A stretch of DNA of 37,564 nucleotides from NCBI GenBank assembly GCA_900547035.1, contig URFM01000036.1, positions 1 through 37,564 of the forward strand. The letters run 5' to 3'. The stretch comes from an uncultured Clostridium sp. (GTDB taxonomy: Bacteria; Bacillota; Clostridia; Lachnospirales; Lachnospiraceae). The notes beneath the pieces were generated by a model, which did no database searches, was not told where the DNA came from, and saw only the letters and a list, made by a program, of their open reading frames with translations. Below, one piece after another: positions 1-9,284 of this stretch (its first letter is position 1; every line of letters begins with the position of its first letter). A program made the translations under genes and the position numbers.

Positions 1-78
1 CGTTGAATTTACAAGATACACCCCTCTGTCATATGATGGTTCTCAGTTTTTCCTTATACGCTAAAACTTACTGTCCCG

Positions 79-1815
79 TTACATCATCTGATCTACCAGC
101 GCCTTCACAGCGTCTCCCAAAGCCGCAGACTTGGCGTCCGCATCCTCCAGGGAGCTTCCCTTTACGCCATAGTAGAATTTAATCTTCGGCTCTGTGCCGG
201 AAGGTCTGACGCAGATCCATGCGCCGTCGTTCATGTCATAATACAGAACGTTGGAAGCGGGCAGTCCGGTGGGCTTCACTTCTCCGGTAGTCATATCCTT
301 GATGGTATCCAGCTTGTAGTCCCTTGCGGACAGCACCTGGTATCCTCCTACCTCTGCCGGCGGATTCTGGCGCAGGTTCTCCATAATGGACTGAATCTTC
401 GCCAGGCCTTCCATACCGGAAAGTCCGATGGATTTCACGGCATCCCTGTAGTAGCCATACTTCTCATACATGTCCACCATAGCGTCCCAGAGGGTCTTTC
501 CCTGTTTCTTGTAGTAAGCGGCAGCCTCGCAGAGCGCGGCGGTAGCGGAGATCGCGTCCTTGTCGCGGGCATAGGTGCCGATCAGGCAGCCATAGCTCTC
601 CTCCATACCGAAGAGGTAGGTGCCATGTCCGGTAGTCTCGTTCTTTAAGATCTGCTGTCCGATCCACTTAAAGCCAGTCAGCACCTCGATGAGCTCCACG
701 CCGTATGCTTTTGCCACAGCATCGATCAGGTTGGTGGAAACGATGGACTTTACAACCTGTCCATCTGCCGGAATCTTGCCTGCCGCTTTCTTCTGGCTCA
801 GCACGTACTCGCACAGAAGAGATCCTGACATGTTTCCGGTTAACGGGATATACTCGCCGGATTTGGTATCCTTCACATATACGCCCAGGCGGTCCGCATC
901 CGGGTCTGTGGCCAGAACCAGATCCGCGTCTTTTTCCTTTGCCATCTTAAGGCCCAGGGCAAATGCCTCCGCAGCCTCGGGATTCGGATAGCTGACTGTG
1001 GGGAAGTTTCCGTCCGGCAGCTCCTGCTCGGGAACTACATACACATGAGTAAATCCGAGCTCCTTCATCACTCTTCTGGCGGGAATATTTCCAGTGCCGT
1101 GAAGAGGCGTGTAGATAATCGTGATCTGATCCTGCATCTCGTCAATGGCGGCCTGATTTACAACCTGAGCTTTTACCTGGGCAATGTAGCGGTCGTCAAT
1201 CTCTTTTCCAATCACCTCATAAAGTCCGGCAGCCGCAGCGCTTGCCTCGTCCGTCGTCTTGACGGTAGACAGATCCTCAATGGCCAGAACCTCCTCGGTA
1301 ACGCCTTTGTCGTGTGGCGGGGTAAACTGAGCGCCGTCCTCCCAGTATACCTTATAGCCGTTGTACTCCGGCGGATTATGGCTGGCGGTAATGTTGATGC
1401 CCGCGATGCAGCCCAGCTCTCTTACCGCGAAGGACAGTTCAGGGGTGGGGCGCAGAGATTCAAATTTATATGCTTTAATTCCGTTGGCTGCCAAGGTCAT
1501 AGCCGCTTCCATCGCAAATTCGGGGGACATATGACGGGAATCATAAGCAATAGCGACGCCTTTCTTCTGTCCTCCCTGCTTGATGATGTAATTTGCAAGA
1601 CCCTGGGTTGCTCTTCTCACCACGTAGATATTCATTCGGTTAATGCCCGCGCCGATGATACCTCTCAGTCCCGCGGTGCCGAATTCCAAATCCATGTAAA
1701 AGCGCTCCCGGATCTCATTTTCATTTCCTGCGATTGCCCGGAGTTCTTCTTTTGTGGCCTCGTCAAAGTATGGGTTGTTCAACCACTCTTCGTAGATTTT
1801 CATATAATCCTTCAT
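79..1815 (-). CDS. pgcA: Phosphoglucomutase/phosphomannomutase (alpha-D-phosphohexomutase)
   Basis: A 578-residue cytosolic enzyme that interconverts hexose 1- and 6-phosphates, linking glycolysis to nucleotide-sugar and envelope synthesis. All four family signatures are visible: the phosphoserine loop TASHNPP (active Ser145), the Mg-binding loop DPDADR (304-309), the sugar-binding loop GMEESYG (403-409) and the C-terminal phosphate-binding RPSGTEP (537-543). Length matches Bacillus subtilis PgcA (about 580). The ATG at 1815 is chosen because AGAAGGGAG stands about 9 bases upstream; an in-frame GTG at 1836 lies before that ribosome binding site. The gene is monocistronic as far as the window shows, behind a roughly 210-base structured leader. 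Bases 1-78 downstream hold nothing I can call. Choice between glucose and mannose substrate is not decided by sequence. Confidence 0.95.
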   Translation of the reverse strand: MKDYMKIYEEWLNNPYFDEATKEELRAIAGNENEIRERFYMDLEFGTAGLRGIIGAGINRMNIYVVRRATQGLANYIIKQGGQKKGVAIAYDSRHMSPEFAMEAAMTLAANGIKAYKFESLRPTPELSFAVRELGCIAGINITASHNPPEYNGYKVYWEDGAQFTPPHDKGVTEEVLAIEDLSTVKTTDEASAAAAGLYEVIGKEIDDRYIAQVKAQVVNQAAIDEMQDQITIIYTPLHGTGNIPARRVMKELGFTHVYVVPEQELPDGNFPTVSYPNPEAAEAFALGLKMAKEKDADLVLATDPDADRLGVYVKDTKSGEYIPLTGNMSGSLLCEYVLSQKKAAGKIPADGQVVKSIVSTNLIDAVAKAYGVELIEVLTGFKWIGQQILKNETTGHGTYLFGMEESYGCLIGTYARDKDAISATAALCEAAAYYKKQGKTLWDAMVDMYEKYGYYRDAVKSIGLSGMEGLAKIQSIMENLRQNPPAEVGGYQVLSARDYKLDTIKDMTTGEVKPTGLPASNVLYYDMNDGAWICVRPSGTEPKIKFYYGVKGSSLEDADAKSAALGDAVKALVDQMM

Positions 1816-1857
1816 GACTTGTAACTCCCTTCTCACAGCAACGGCTGCTTGGTCTTT

Positions 1858-2029
1858 TTGACTGTTCAGGACGGCTCATACCCCGAGGGCACCTGGTCTT
1901 CTTGTCCGGTCATGGCCTGACAAGAAGCATCGGATATCCATCCGATGTGAAAGCAGGGGAAAAAGCATACTTATAAGCAAGCTTAACACCTGCTTTTGCC
2001 CCTGCTTTCCCGCCGTCCTGAATTGTTAT
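1858..2029. repeat. Palindromic repeat element, long cloverleaf-like copy in the pgcA leader
   Basis: The ends 1865-1875 (TTCAGGACGGC) and 2012-2022 (GCCGTCCTGAA) are perfect 11-base inverted repeats. Between them sit three further perfect hairpins: CTTCTTGTC 1898-1906 with 1919-1927, CATCGGAT 1928-1935 with 1940-1947, and AAAGCAGGGG 1950-1959 with CCCCTGCTTT 1999-2008. The whole would fold as a multibranch structure. It lies between the predicted pgcA promoter and start codon, so it would be transcribed as 5' leader. The same termini recur elsewhere (17751, 29612, 35257), so it is a dispersed element rather than a private riboswitch. It fills most of the 1816-2172 gene-free stretch. Confidence 0.75.
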
Positions 2030-2034
2030 GTATT

Positions 2035-2063
2035 ATTATACTATAGACTGCCAGAAAAAGGAA
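2035..2063 (-). promoter_or_regulatory. Possible sigma-A promoter for pgcA
   Basis: On the minus strand a perfect TATAAT (2040-2035) is preceded at 17 bases by a weak -35 (TTCCTT, 2063-2058). A second TATAAT at 2095-2090 has TTGACG 19 bases upstream, inside the preceding terminator hairpin, and is an alternative. Either would give a leader of about 200 bases or more. Confidence 0.45.
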
Positions 2064-2112
2064 GGCCGCCTGCCCTAAATCTTTTTTAAATTATAACCTC
2101 TTACATGATGAA

Positions 2113-2136
2113 GGCGTCAAACGATGTTTTGACGCC
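2113..2136 (-). terminator. Hairpin terminator after the VWA operon
   Basis: GGCGTCAAA and TTTGACGCC form a perfect 9-base stem with a 6-base loop, 37 bases past the stop codon at 2173. The following bases (TTCATCATG) are only mildly U-rich, so termination may be incomplete. Confidence 0.55.
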
Positions 2137-2172
2137 ATGATACACGAATTGCTCCGTGCTGGCGCACTCCCG

Positions 2173-4137
2173 CTACCAAAAGAGTACGCCGTAAAACCAA
2201 TAAACCGCCAGAATTCCCGCCCCTATCAGGAAAAGCTGAATCATCAGCGCCAGGATTCGCTTTTTGGTTGTCATCTTCAAAATCTGCGCCATAACGGCCC
2301 AAATCAGCAGAAGAACTGTCAGCGCTCCCATCAACAGCAGCCATTTTTCATATTTCTCTGCCGCCCTCACCATATCATAGGCCTGGGAAACCGATGCCTG
2401 AGCCGCTTCAAGGAACGCTTCCCCGCTCACAGCATCTCTTGCCTCATGTGCCTGAAGGAAAAACCAGCCAAAAGCGGCCCCTGCTGCTGCTGCCATAAAA
2501 AGGAATAAGTTTCTCGCAGTCGCCAGGGCTGTATCAAAACTTCCTCGTTTTTCCCTGTTTCCCGCCGCCATAAATCCGATCAACGCCAGCAGCGCCGCCA
2601 TTACAGACAGCCAGGCAGTTAAAAGCAGCGGTCCGTATCCTCCGGCAATGACAGCAGCGCCAGAGACCGTTTCTTTCGCCTCCTCAGGCGTTCCTCTAAA
2701 CAGAACCGCCTGCTGACGGGTTTGATTGCCCGACGGATCCGTCGCCTGAATCTCAATCGTATTTTCCCCGTTTTTTAAACTCAGTTCCACCCGAAAAACG
2801 CCATCCTCCCCCAGTGGCTGCTCCTGACCGTTTACCATCAGCCTGCAGCCGGATTCGGTTTCTCCGGCCAAAAGAAATTTAGCGTTGTCCACAGTTATCC
2901 CGTCAATATCCTCATACAGCCTGAGGATCGGTGCAATCCGGTCGGAATAGACCTGAAAACGGTATACAAAATCCGTCATCTCGTCTACTTCTGCCGTCAA
3001 TACCAGCTGATTTCTCCCCTCCTCCAGGGCTGTCGAAAACTGTCCCTCGCCCTCCAGATTCAGAGACTGAACTCTGTCATTGATCTGGATCCGGGCCAGT
3101 ATCTGCTTCTGAGTCCGGTAGGAGATCTCTGCCTGGGCAGACGCCGTATTCTCCGGCGTCCGGAGACTACACTCCATTTGATTTAAGGGAATCTCCCTTC
3201 GGTAAGTCTCTGAAGCGTTTCCATCCGTTTGAACATAGGTCAGCTCCACCGTAATTGAGCTGGCGTTCTCCGGAAGTCCGGCTGTCATCTGATATTCGCC
3301 GTTCTCCACTTCTCGATACTCGTCCGGCTCCTCTTCCGGTCCGGCACTGTCCCGGACCGCAGCCACATAATGATCGCAGGAAACCCGGTACTCCTCCCAG
3401 TCCAAATAAACCAGTTTTTTGTCAAAATCGATTTCTACCTGGACTCCCTTCATAGCCTCGGGCTGATGTCCGGCCTCTGCCGAGAACGTACCGTCCGCAA
3501 TTTTGGAATCCCCTGTCTCCAAATCATATTTTTTGTACCATACTTCCAGCTGCAGCCGGTATCCCTCATAGGCCGGCAGCCGGTTCAGAGAAATCAGCCG
3601 CTCTACCGGCTGTCCGGAAGGAGCCGTGCCAGTTTCCAGCTGTCTCTTACCGGTTGTATTGCCGTTTCCGTCCGTCAGCACTGCGGAAATTTCGTAGCTG
3701 TAATTCACCTGGGAAGGAAAATCCGCCTGAAATACTGCCCGGACCTGATTGTTCTGAGCCTGTTCTATGGTAAAAGACGAGATGGAGATAGACTCCGTAT
3801 AGGGGCTGCACACGAAACGGACATTGCCGCTGTTTTGATTATCGTAGCGGATCGTCCATCGTCCGGGCTGGGCGTCCGGAATATAAAGATAAACCGAGCT
3901 TTCCCCTCTCTTTACCTGGACATTCCCCAGTTTTTCTGAGTATTCCGTTCCATCCGGCCCAGTTACCACCACCTCCGGCTCCTGCTCCTCGTAAAAAATC
4001 CAGGCCACCATATCCGCCGGTTCCGAAAGCTCCATCAGCGTTTCCGTCACTTCCCGGGCCCGGGAGGTAAAAACGTTTCCCCCTATAAGAAAAACCAGAA
4101 GGAGGCAGCCTATAAAAATTTTTTTCAACTTTTTCAT
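2173..4137 (-). CDS. Secreted/membrane protein with Ig-like repeats and four C-terminal membrane helices
   Basis: A 654-residue protein of unknown function. It opens with a signal peptide or signal anchor (basic KKLKK, then a hydrophobic stretch to about residue 27). Residues 30-490 form a beta-rich extracellular region. Residues about 415-477 resemble a glucodextranase-B/Ig-like module (a VNGQ turn, a DGVF strand, NGENTIEIQATDPSGN). Four hydrophobic segments follow at about 502-526, 543-562, 599-619 and 628-650. The ATG at 4137 is chosen for the AGGAGG seven bases upstream. The gene starts only 10 bases after the VWA gene stops, so the two are co-transcribed and probably act together at the cell surface. 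The sequence gives no catalytic motif. Confidence 0.75.
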   Translation of the reverse strand: MKKLKKIFIGCLLLVFLIGGNVFTSRAREVTETLMELSEPADMVAWIFYEEQEPEVVVTGPDGTEYSEKLGNVQVKRGESSVYLYIPDAQPGRWTIRYDNQNSGNVRFVCSPYTESISISSFTIEQAQNNQVRAVFQADFPSQVNYSYEISAVLTDGNGNTTGKRQLETGTAPSGQPVERLISLNRLPAYEGYRLQLEVWYKKYDLETGDSKIADGTFSAEAGHQPEAMKGVQVEIDFDKKLVYLDWEEYRVSCDHYVAAVRDSAGPEEEPDEYREVENGEYQMTAGLPENASSITVELTYVQTDGNASETYRREIPLNQMECSLRTPENTASAQAEISYRTQKQILARIQINDRVQSLNLEGEGQFSTALEEGRNQLVLTAEVDEMTDFVYRFQVYSDRIAPILRLYEDIDGITVDNAKFLLAGETESGCRLMVNGQEQPLGEDGVFRVELSLKNGENTIEIQATDPSGNQTRQQAVLFRGTPEEAKETVSGAAVIAGGYGPLLLTAWLSVMAALLALIGFMAAGNREKRGSFDTALATARNLFLFMAAAAGAAFGWFFLQAHEARDAVSGEAFLEAAQASVSQAYDMVRAAEKYEKWLLLMGALTVLLLIWAVMAQILKMTTKKRILALMIQLFLIGAGILAVYWFYGVLFW

Positions 4138-4147
4138 ATGGTACCTC

Positions 4148-7100
4148 CTAGTCCATCTTCCAGGCCACATCAATCTTATTTTCCCCAGGAGAATCGGAAT
4201 CCCTGAAGCGGATCAAAAACATTCTCTGATTGTCGTGGTCGGTATAAAAACCGATAAAGATCTGACCGCTGGCCTGCATGCGGGAATAAAATACCCACAG
4301 TTCAAAAGCCAGATCGCACTCTCCGGTTCCCGTCAGCCCCAGTACCCGGTCCGTTAGGGCCAGCTGGGAAGATACGCGCAGCTTAATCGTAATATGCTCG
4401 GATTCCCAGTCCGGTCCAATCTCTGCAGTAGCTATGGCACCATTAACATACTCGCTTTCCATCCCCAGAATCTGGCTGGAATATGGAATATGTCCCACCT
4501 CAAGAGTCAGGGCGCCTATATCCACATGCCCCAGCAGCATAACCGTGGTTCCCATGTTAATATAGTCCGCCGCCGCAGAGAAGCCCAAATGAGTATCCTT
4601 AAAGGTAACCGCCGCCATGTCCTTTCCAACAAAAGGTTCCAGAGGCGGAACCAGCGCCGCGACTTTTGCCACGGAAATGTCAACCGCGCCCTCCAGATAA
4701 GTTTCATTCAGCCGATCCCCATTCATATTTTCCACCTTCAGGCTGAAATTGTCGAAAGTAACCGGCACTGTTCCAATGGTTGTATTTAAGGGAAGCCCCA
4801 GGGTTATGGCAATCCGGTCCGGTACAATCCGTCCCTCCTTCTCCTTCCAGTCTGCGGAAAAGTTCAGGCCCTGGGATTCTTCTTTGCCCACCGTAGTGGA
4901 GCCGAGAACCGTTTTCTCCTGAAACAGCGGCAGTTTGATTCCAAAATCAAAGCCAAAGGAATTTTTCACCGTATCCACCCGGACTGCTCCGGACAGCTGA
5001 ATAGGAGTATCCAGTTTAAAGAAAGCGGCATTTACCTCCCGGTTGCTGCCTTGATTGGCTTTAGCCTCCAAAATAATGCCTATATTATCTCCCGTTAAAA
5101 TTCCCTCCGCCTTTTCCACCTCAAAATCAAAAAGATTAAAATCCTTCTGAACCTTTAAAATCTCTTCCTGCTGAGGGTACACCGCGCTGAAACGCACAAA
5201 ATCCAGCTTGATTTTATATGGATAGAGCGCGTACCCGGGAGTACTCAAATTGATGATTCCGGAAGGATAGAGGTAAGGCAGGGAACCATAGTCCACCCGA
5301 TACTCATCTGAATCCGCCTTATGCATATTGTCGTTGTAAAGGGTCAGCTGCCCCAGGGAGGGAACCGCCATCACCTCATTATTCTTTAACATCAGCTGAG
5401 CCAGGCCGAGAGAGCTGCCTTCTTCGTACTGAATATAGCTTCCGTAGGCGTCGGTCAAGGTAATACTGGTTCCGGCCAAATCTCCGTCCAGCCGGACCTT
5501 TCCCTTAAAGTGGAGCCAGCTGTTCAGGGTTACATAGCCGTCCATCTCCACAAAGCCATCTCCCTGAATTCTCTGATAGGAGGTAAAACGGTATGGTCCG
5601 AAATCCACCGTCCGTTCATCCTCCGGAGCGGCAATGGTCAGTTCCCGGTCCAGAACTGCCAGCCTGCCGCCAATGCGCACATACAAATGATAAGTTCCGC
5701 AGGCCGGAGAACCTGGAATCGTAAGATGGTAAGTTCCTTCATCCCCGTACTCCGCCTCCAAGGTATAATTCCTGTCTCCTTTCAGCTCCACTGTAATTTC
5801 CTGATTTTCCCGAAAGCCGCTGCCCAGCAGGCAAACCTGCTGTGGATTGCTGCTTCGGAACAAAAAACGGGTATCCAGTCCTCTGACTGAAACTCCCTGG
5901 CCGAATACCAGCTGATCTTCGCCCTCTGTTTCCTGTCCCGCGCCGTTTAAATAATATCTGCGCTCGTCGTAGCGGTACTCCTCCTGGCGGTCCGAAATTC
6001 GCAGCGTCCGGCTGACCGAAAGAGTGTCCACCGCCTGATAGGTGATACGGTAAGAGCAGTCCTTTCTGGTCTCCAGATCCTGATAAAAGCTGGCCAGCGT
6101 TTCCGAAGAAGTTACATAAGCATAAGTTCCGCCGGCTGCCTTGGCAATAGATTCCAGATAATTCGCGTCTACTCCATCCCCCAGCCCCAGGCTGTAAACA
6201 AAGACTCCTTTTTCCTGCGCCGCCGCTGTTATATCTGCCAATACCTCTTCATAGGACTTGGGATCGCTGCTCTGACCGTCCGACAGCACCACAATATAAT
6301 CCATACTGCTTTTGCTGTTGGATAAAAACTGTTCAAAGGACGTCATAATCCCCTGATACACATTGGTCCCGCCTCCGGAAGACATCTGGTCCGCAGCGTC
6401 GGCAATCTGCTGCCCATCTCTTGTGAATCCCACCAGAACAGAAGGCGTACTGTTAAATGTCACAACCGCCAGACTAATATCTCCGGAGGCAGAATTTGCC
6501 ATTTCCCCAACCGCGGCCTTCAAGTCCTCTATAGGCTGACCTGCCATACTTCCGGACACATCACAGCAGAGAAGCATCCGGGCCGAATCGTACTGAATCT
6601 TTTCCAGCTGGTAATCAGTAATCTCCACGCCGCAGTCCTCGACTTTGATCTGATCCCGTATATCTTCGACGCTCTCCCCGGCGTCAAACTGGAACTCTGC
6701 CGTTACGGTTTCAAAACCGGAGGCATCCAGGTCCGTAATATTCACCGCCACCCGGTCTTTTACCGCCTGATCGGTTACATACTGCTGAAATTCTTCCTGG
6801 CGCTCGGGATCGGCAGATGGAATCTTCACATCCAGCTGATGATCCAGAGCGCTCCTGGCATACAAAGCCATATCTTTCAGAGACTCCGCATCCTCCTTTT
6901 CCCCAATCAGGGAAATCATCTGAAGCATGGGCGCCCCGTAATCCCCGTCGTCGCTGTCTCCGGCGGTGTCAAAAGCCTGCCCCATATACTCCCGGGCTTT
7001 TTCCTCATCGTCCCTGCTAAGTTCCAGCTTCGCCATCTGAAGATAAATCTTACTGCTGTCCCCTCCGTCCTCTTCCACGGCTCTTTGCAGCAGATCCTGC

Positions 7101-8161
7101 TCCAGCTGGTAAATGGGACCTCCCTCCTGATAACGGGCATACTCCTCCTTCAGAAGTTTTGCTTCCTGGGACAGACTGCCGGAGGACCCCCTGCGGATTT
7201 TTTCCAGCTGGCGGATCACCGCATCCAGCTCCTCTTCACTGCCGGTTCCATACTGGTCAGAGAAATCGCGTTCATCCACATAACCTTCCAGGTACAGTTC
7301 CATCCCGATCATCAGCTGGGAGCTGTCGGAATCTCGTGTAATATCCCTGGTAATCTGCTGGTAGTCCCGGTTTAAAATATCGGCTTTAATTTTTGCGTCC
7401 CGAAGAGATTTTAAGGAAAACAGCTCCCCTTCCTCCTGACGCAGATCCTCCAGACGTTCTTCCGCCTGGGCTAATTCTTCCTGACTGCAGGCCCCGGTAT
7501 TCAAAAATTGGTCGTAGAGCTGGCTGACCTGCCTGGCGGCCTTAGCCCCCTCCTGATTTCCATTTTCTTCTAGATAGTTCAAAATCAGCTCCGCTCCCCG
7601 TTCGCTATCTTCCGGACTCCCCTGGACAGGAATATCCTGGTCAGGGTAAGCGGCAGCCAAAATCCAGTCCGTACGCTGACTTTGAGCGGCCTGAAGAACC
7701 CCCTCGTACTCCTCTCTTTCCTCTTCAGACAGGGCACCTTCTTCCTCTGCTTTGGCATAAAGCGCGGCGGCCGCCTTAAAATCTCCTCTCACACCGTAAA
7801 CCCGAGCCCGGGCCAAGGCTGCCTGAGGCGTATACCCCTGCTCCTCTACCACCTCCCGAATGGTCTGAAAAGCTTCATCCGTCTCCCCGGCGGCAGCCAG
7901 GCCGTAGGCCAGCTGAAAAGCCGATTGGTAAGAAACTTCCTTTTCCTCTTCTTCCTTAGGAAGGGATATCTCCGTATTCTTCCAGTTTCCTGAAATCCTC
8001 TCCGTATTTTGTATCATCCACCCGCAGGAAATCCCTGCTCCACCAATCAGAAAAAGGGCGCAGAAAACACCTGCCCAGTGTTTTCTGGCCCATAGCAGAT
8101 AGCCTGTCAGCAAAAGTACGGCCGGAAGAAATCCGGCTGCAATTTGAACATACAGATTCAT
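4148..8161 (-). CDS. Large membrane-anchored TPR-like / von Willebrand factor A protein
   Basis: A 1337-residue protein. Two membrane helices lie at about 9-26 and 31-48. A helical, acidic, TPR-like region follows at about 75-430. Then comes a VWA domain at about 526-700 with a complete metal-ion-dependent adhesion site: DVSGS (534-538), Thr599 in GGGTNVY and Asp628 in LSDGQS. The last 600 residues are beta-rich, with no motif I recognise. VWA domains bind protein partners or matrix through a divalent metal; an adhesion or surface-assembly role is inference. The ATG at 8161 follows AGGGGGG by 8 bases and a good sigma-A promoter lies just upstream. An in-frame start at 8248 would overlap the coat gene and lacks a ribosome site. 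The downstream Ig-like membrane protein is its obvious partner. Confidence 0.8.
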   Translation of the reverse strand: MNLYVQIAAGFLPAVLLLTGYLLWARKHWAGVFCALFLIGGAGISCGWMIQNTERISGNWKNTEISLPKEEEEKEVSYQSAFQLAYGLAAAGETDEAFQTIREVVEEQGYTPQAALARARVYGVRGDFKAAAALYAKAEEEGALSEEEREEYEGVLQAAQSQRTDWILAAAYPDQDIPVQGSPEDSERGAELILNYLEENGNQEGAKAARQVSQLYDQFLNTGACSQEELAQAEERLEDLRQEEGELFSLKSLRDAKIKADILNRDYQQITRDITRDSDSSQLMIGMELYLEGYVDERDFSDQYGTGSEEELDAVIRQLEKIRRGSSGSLSQEAKLLKEEYARYQEGGPIYQLEQDLLQRAVEEDGGDSSKIYLQMAKLELSRDDEEKAREYMGQAFDTAGDSDDGDYGAPMLQMISLIGEKEDAESLKDMALYARSALDHQLDVKIPSADPERQEEFQQYVTDQAVKDRVAVNITDLDASGFETVTAEFQFDAGESVEDIRDQIKVEDCGVEITDYQLEKIQYDSARMLLCCDVSGSMAGQPIEDLKAAVGEMANSASGDISLAVVTFNSTPSVLVGFTRDGQQIADAADQMSSGGGTNVYQGIMTSFEQFLSNSKSSMDYIVVLSDGQSSDPKSYEEVLADITAAAQEKGVFVYSLGLGDGVDANYLESIAKAAGGTYAYVTSSETLASFYQDLETRKDCSYRITYQAVDTLSVSRTLRISDRQEEYRYDERRYYLNGAGQETEGEDQLVFGQGVSVRGLDTRFLFRSSNPQQVCLLGSGFRENQEITVELKGDRNYTLEAEYGDEGTYHLTIPGSPACGTYHLYVRIGGRLAVLDRELTIAAPEDERTVDFGPYRFTSYQRIQGDGFVEMDGYVTLNSWLHFKGKVRLDGDLAGTSITLTDAYGSYIQYEEGSSLGLAQLMLKNNEVMAVPSLGQLTLYNDNMHKADSDEYRVDYGSLPYLYPSGIINLSTPGYALYPYKIKLDFVRFSAVYPQQEEILKVQKDFNLFDFEVEKAEGILTGDNIGIILEAKANQGSNREVNAAFFKLDTPIQLSGAVRVDTVKNSFGFDFGIKLPLFQEKTVLGSTTVGKEESQGLNFSADWKEKEGRIVPDRIAITLGLPLNTTIGTVPVTFDNFSLKVENMNGDRLNETYLEGAVDISVAKVAALVPPLEPFVGKDMAAVTFKDTHLGFSAAADYINMGTTVMLLGHVDIGALTLEVGHIPYSSQILGMESEYVNGAIATAEIGPDWESEHITIKLRVSSQLALTDRVLGLTGTGECDLAFELWVFYSRMQASGQIFIGFYTDHDNQRMFLIRFRDSDSPGENKIDVAWKMD

Positions 8162-8186
8162 TAATCCGTCCCCCCTGTTATCTGTC

Positions 8187-8215
8187 ATTGTACCATAGGG
8201 GGTATGAATTGTAAA
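8187..8215 (-). promoter_or_regulatory. Sigma-A promoter of the VWA operon
   Basis: Minus-strand TTTACA (8215-8210), a 17-base spacer and TACAAT (8192-8187) match the vegetative consensus at 5 of 6 positions each. It gives the VWA pair its own transcription start, separate from the sporulation-type promoter of the preceding coat gene. Confidence 0.75.
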
Positions 8216-8237
8216 TCTGATTCCTGCCGTTTCTCTG

Positions 8238-9227
8238 TCAATACCCAAAAACAGCTTCCAGGAAATGTTTTCTGGCGTCCTGCTGCTCCTTCAGCGCGAG
8301 AATCTTCTCTGTGCTGCGGGCCGGGATCCAGGCTTTGTTGGTATTGTAGTAAAAATTAATCTGCTTCCAGTATTTTTCCGGATAGAGAAAGAGTCCGTAA
8401 AGAACCTTTCTCTCCTCCTCCATTACGGGAAGATTTTTGCCGTACGCCTCCAGCACGGACCTGCCCAGTTTTACATCCCATCCATGCTTTTCCATGGCTT
8501 TTCGCATAAAGCGATACAAATCCGACATCTGAACTCCCAAATGCATGCGGTTGAAATCCACCGCAGCAGTATAATTTTTCCCCATCAGCAGATGATGCTG
8601 GTCCAAATCCCCGTGGCAGAGATAAAGAGGAACCGTTCCATTCCGGCCCCCTGCCATCAGCTCCTCCATCATTTCGGCCGCCTTTTTCGCCTGTTCAAAA
8701 AACTCCAGATAGCTTTCGATCACACACAGTTCAAACTCTGTCTTGCTCCGCTTGCCCCGGATATAATTTCTGGCCCTCAGGAGTTCTCTGTTGTGGCGTT
8801 TTAGTTCATCCTTCAGAGGCTCGGTAAGAATTGAGCCCAAATTCCATTCCTCCTGCAGCTTCACGGTCCTTAAACCTTTGTGGAGAAGAGCCAGCCTGGA
8901 TGCAGCCAGGCACAGCTCCTCCGGATTCTTCAAGTCGCATTCCCGTTCCGGATACCACTCTTTCATCACATAGCGGGTGCCGTCTCCTGCAATGGACAAA
9001 AGGCTTCCCTCCTTGTTGTGAATATAATGGTCCACCTGGATTCCCGGCTCCAGACAAATGGTATTCAATACCTGATCCTCAAATTCCAGACGTTTCACCG
9101 TTCCCCGGTATTCCTTTAAAATCCTCCATCCCGTCTCCGTTTCGCAGATCCAGGCTCCCCTGCCTCTGCGCACAGAAACTGCTTCCGGCTCATACTGCTC
9201 CAGCGCTTCCATATACCTGTCGTTCAA
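8238..9227 (-). CDS. CotS-family spore coat protein (kinase-like fold)
   Basis: About 329 residues. It resembles the CotS/YutH spore-coat family, which has an aminoglycoside-phosphotransferase-like fold. Visible traits are the degenerate catalytic loop CHGDLDQHHLL, the following AAVDFNRM metal-loop equivalent, and an N-terminal lobe with YVMKEWYPER in the place of the ATP-binding lysine strand. In the family these proteins are laid down in the outer spore coat by the mother cell. The start is uncertain: GGAGGGG at 9240-9234 points to the TTG at 9227, a GTG at 9242 lies within that ribosome site, and the ATG at 9212 is too far. A sigma-E-type promoter about 60 bases upstream supports a sporulation role. 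Kinase activity cannot be assumed. Confidence 0.85.
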   Translation of the reverse strand: MNDRYMEALEQYEPEAVSVRRGRGAWICETETGWRILKEYRGTVKRLEFEDQVLNTICLEPGIQVDHYIHNKEGSLLSIAGDGTRYVMKEWYPERECDLKNPEELCLAASRLALLHKGLRTVKLQEEWNLGSILTEPLKDELKRHNRELLRARNYIRGKRSKTEFELCVIESYLEFFEQAKKAAEMMEELMAGGRNGTVPLYLCHGDLDQHHLLMGKNYTAAVDFNRMHLGVQMSDLYRFMRKAMEKHGWDVKLGRSVLEAYGKNLPVMEEERKVLYGLFLYPEKYWKQINFYYNTNKAWIPARSTEKILALKEQQDARKHFLEAVFGY

Positions 9228-9255
9228 TTTCAACCCCTCCACACTCTGACTCGTC

Positions 9256-9274
9256 GAAACGGAAGTGCCGTTTC
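9256..9274 (-). other. 5'-terminal mRNA hairpin of the coat gene
   Basis: GAAACGG and CCGTTTC form a perfect 7-base stem with a 5-base loop. It would begin only a few bases from the predicted transcript start (about 9278), a position typical of hairpins that protect mRNA 5' ends. That role is an inference from position. Confidence 0.45.
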
Positions 9275-9284
9275 AGCTACTTCT

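Noticed and set aside
1045..1824. Long plus-strand frame opposite pgcA
   Set aside because: It is antisense to a gene with every phosphohexomutase motif, has no ribosome site and no recognisable domain; it is a shadow of codon usage.
4148..8248. Longer start for the VWA protein at 8248
   Set aside because: It would overlap the coat gene, lacks a ribosome site and would put the sigma-A promoter inside the coding region; the ATG at 8161 has AGGGGGG.
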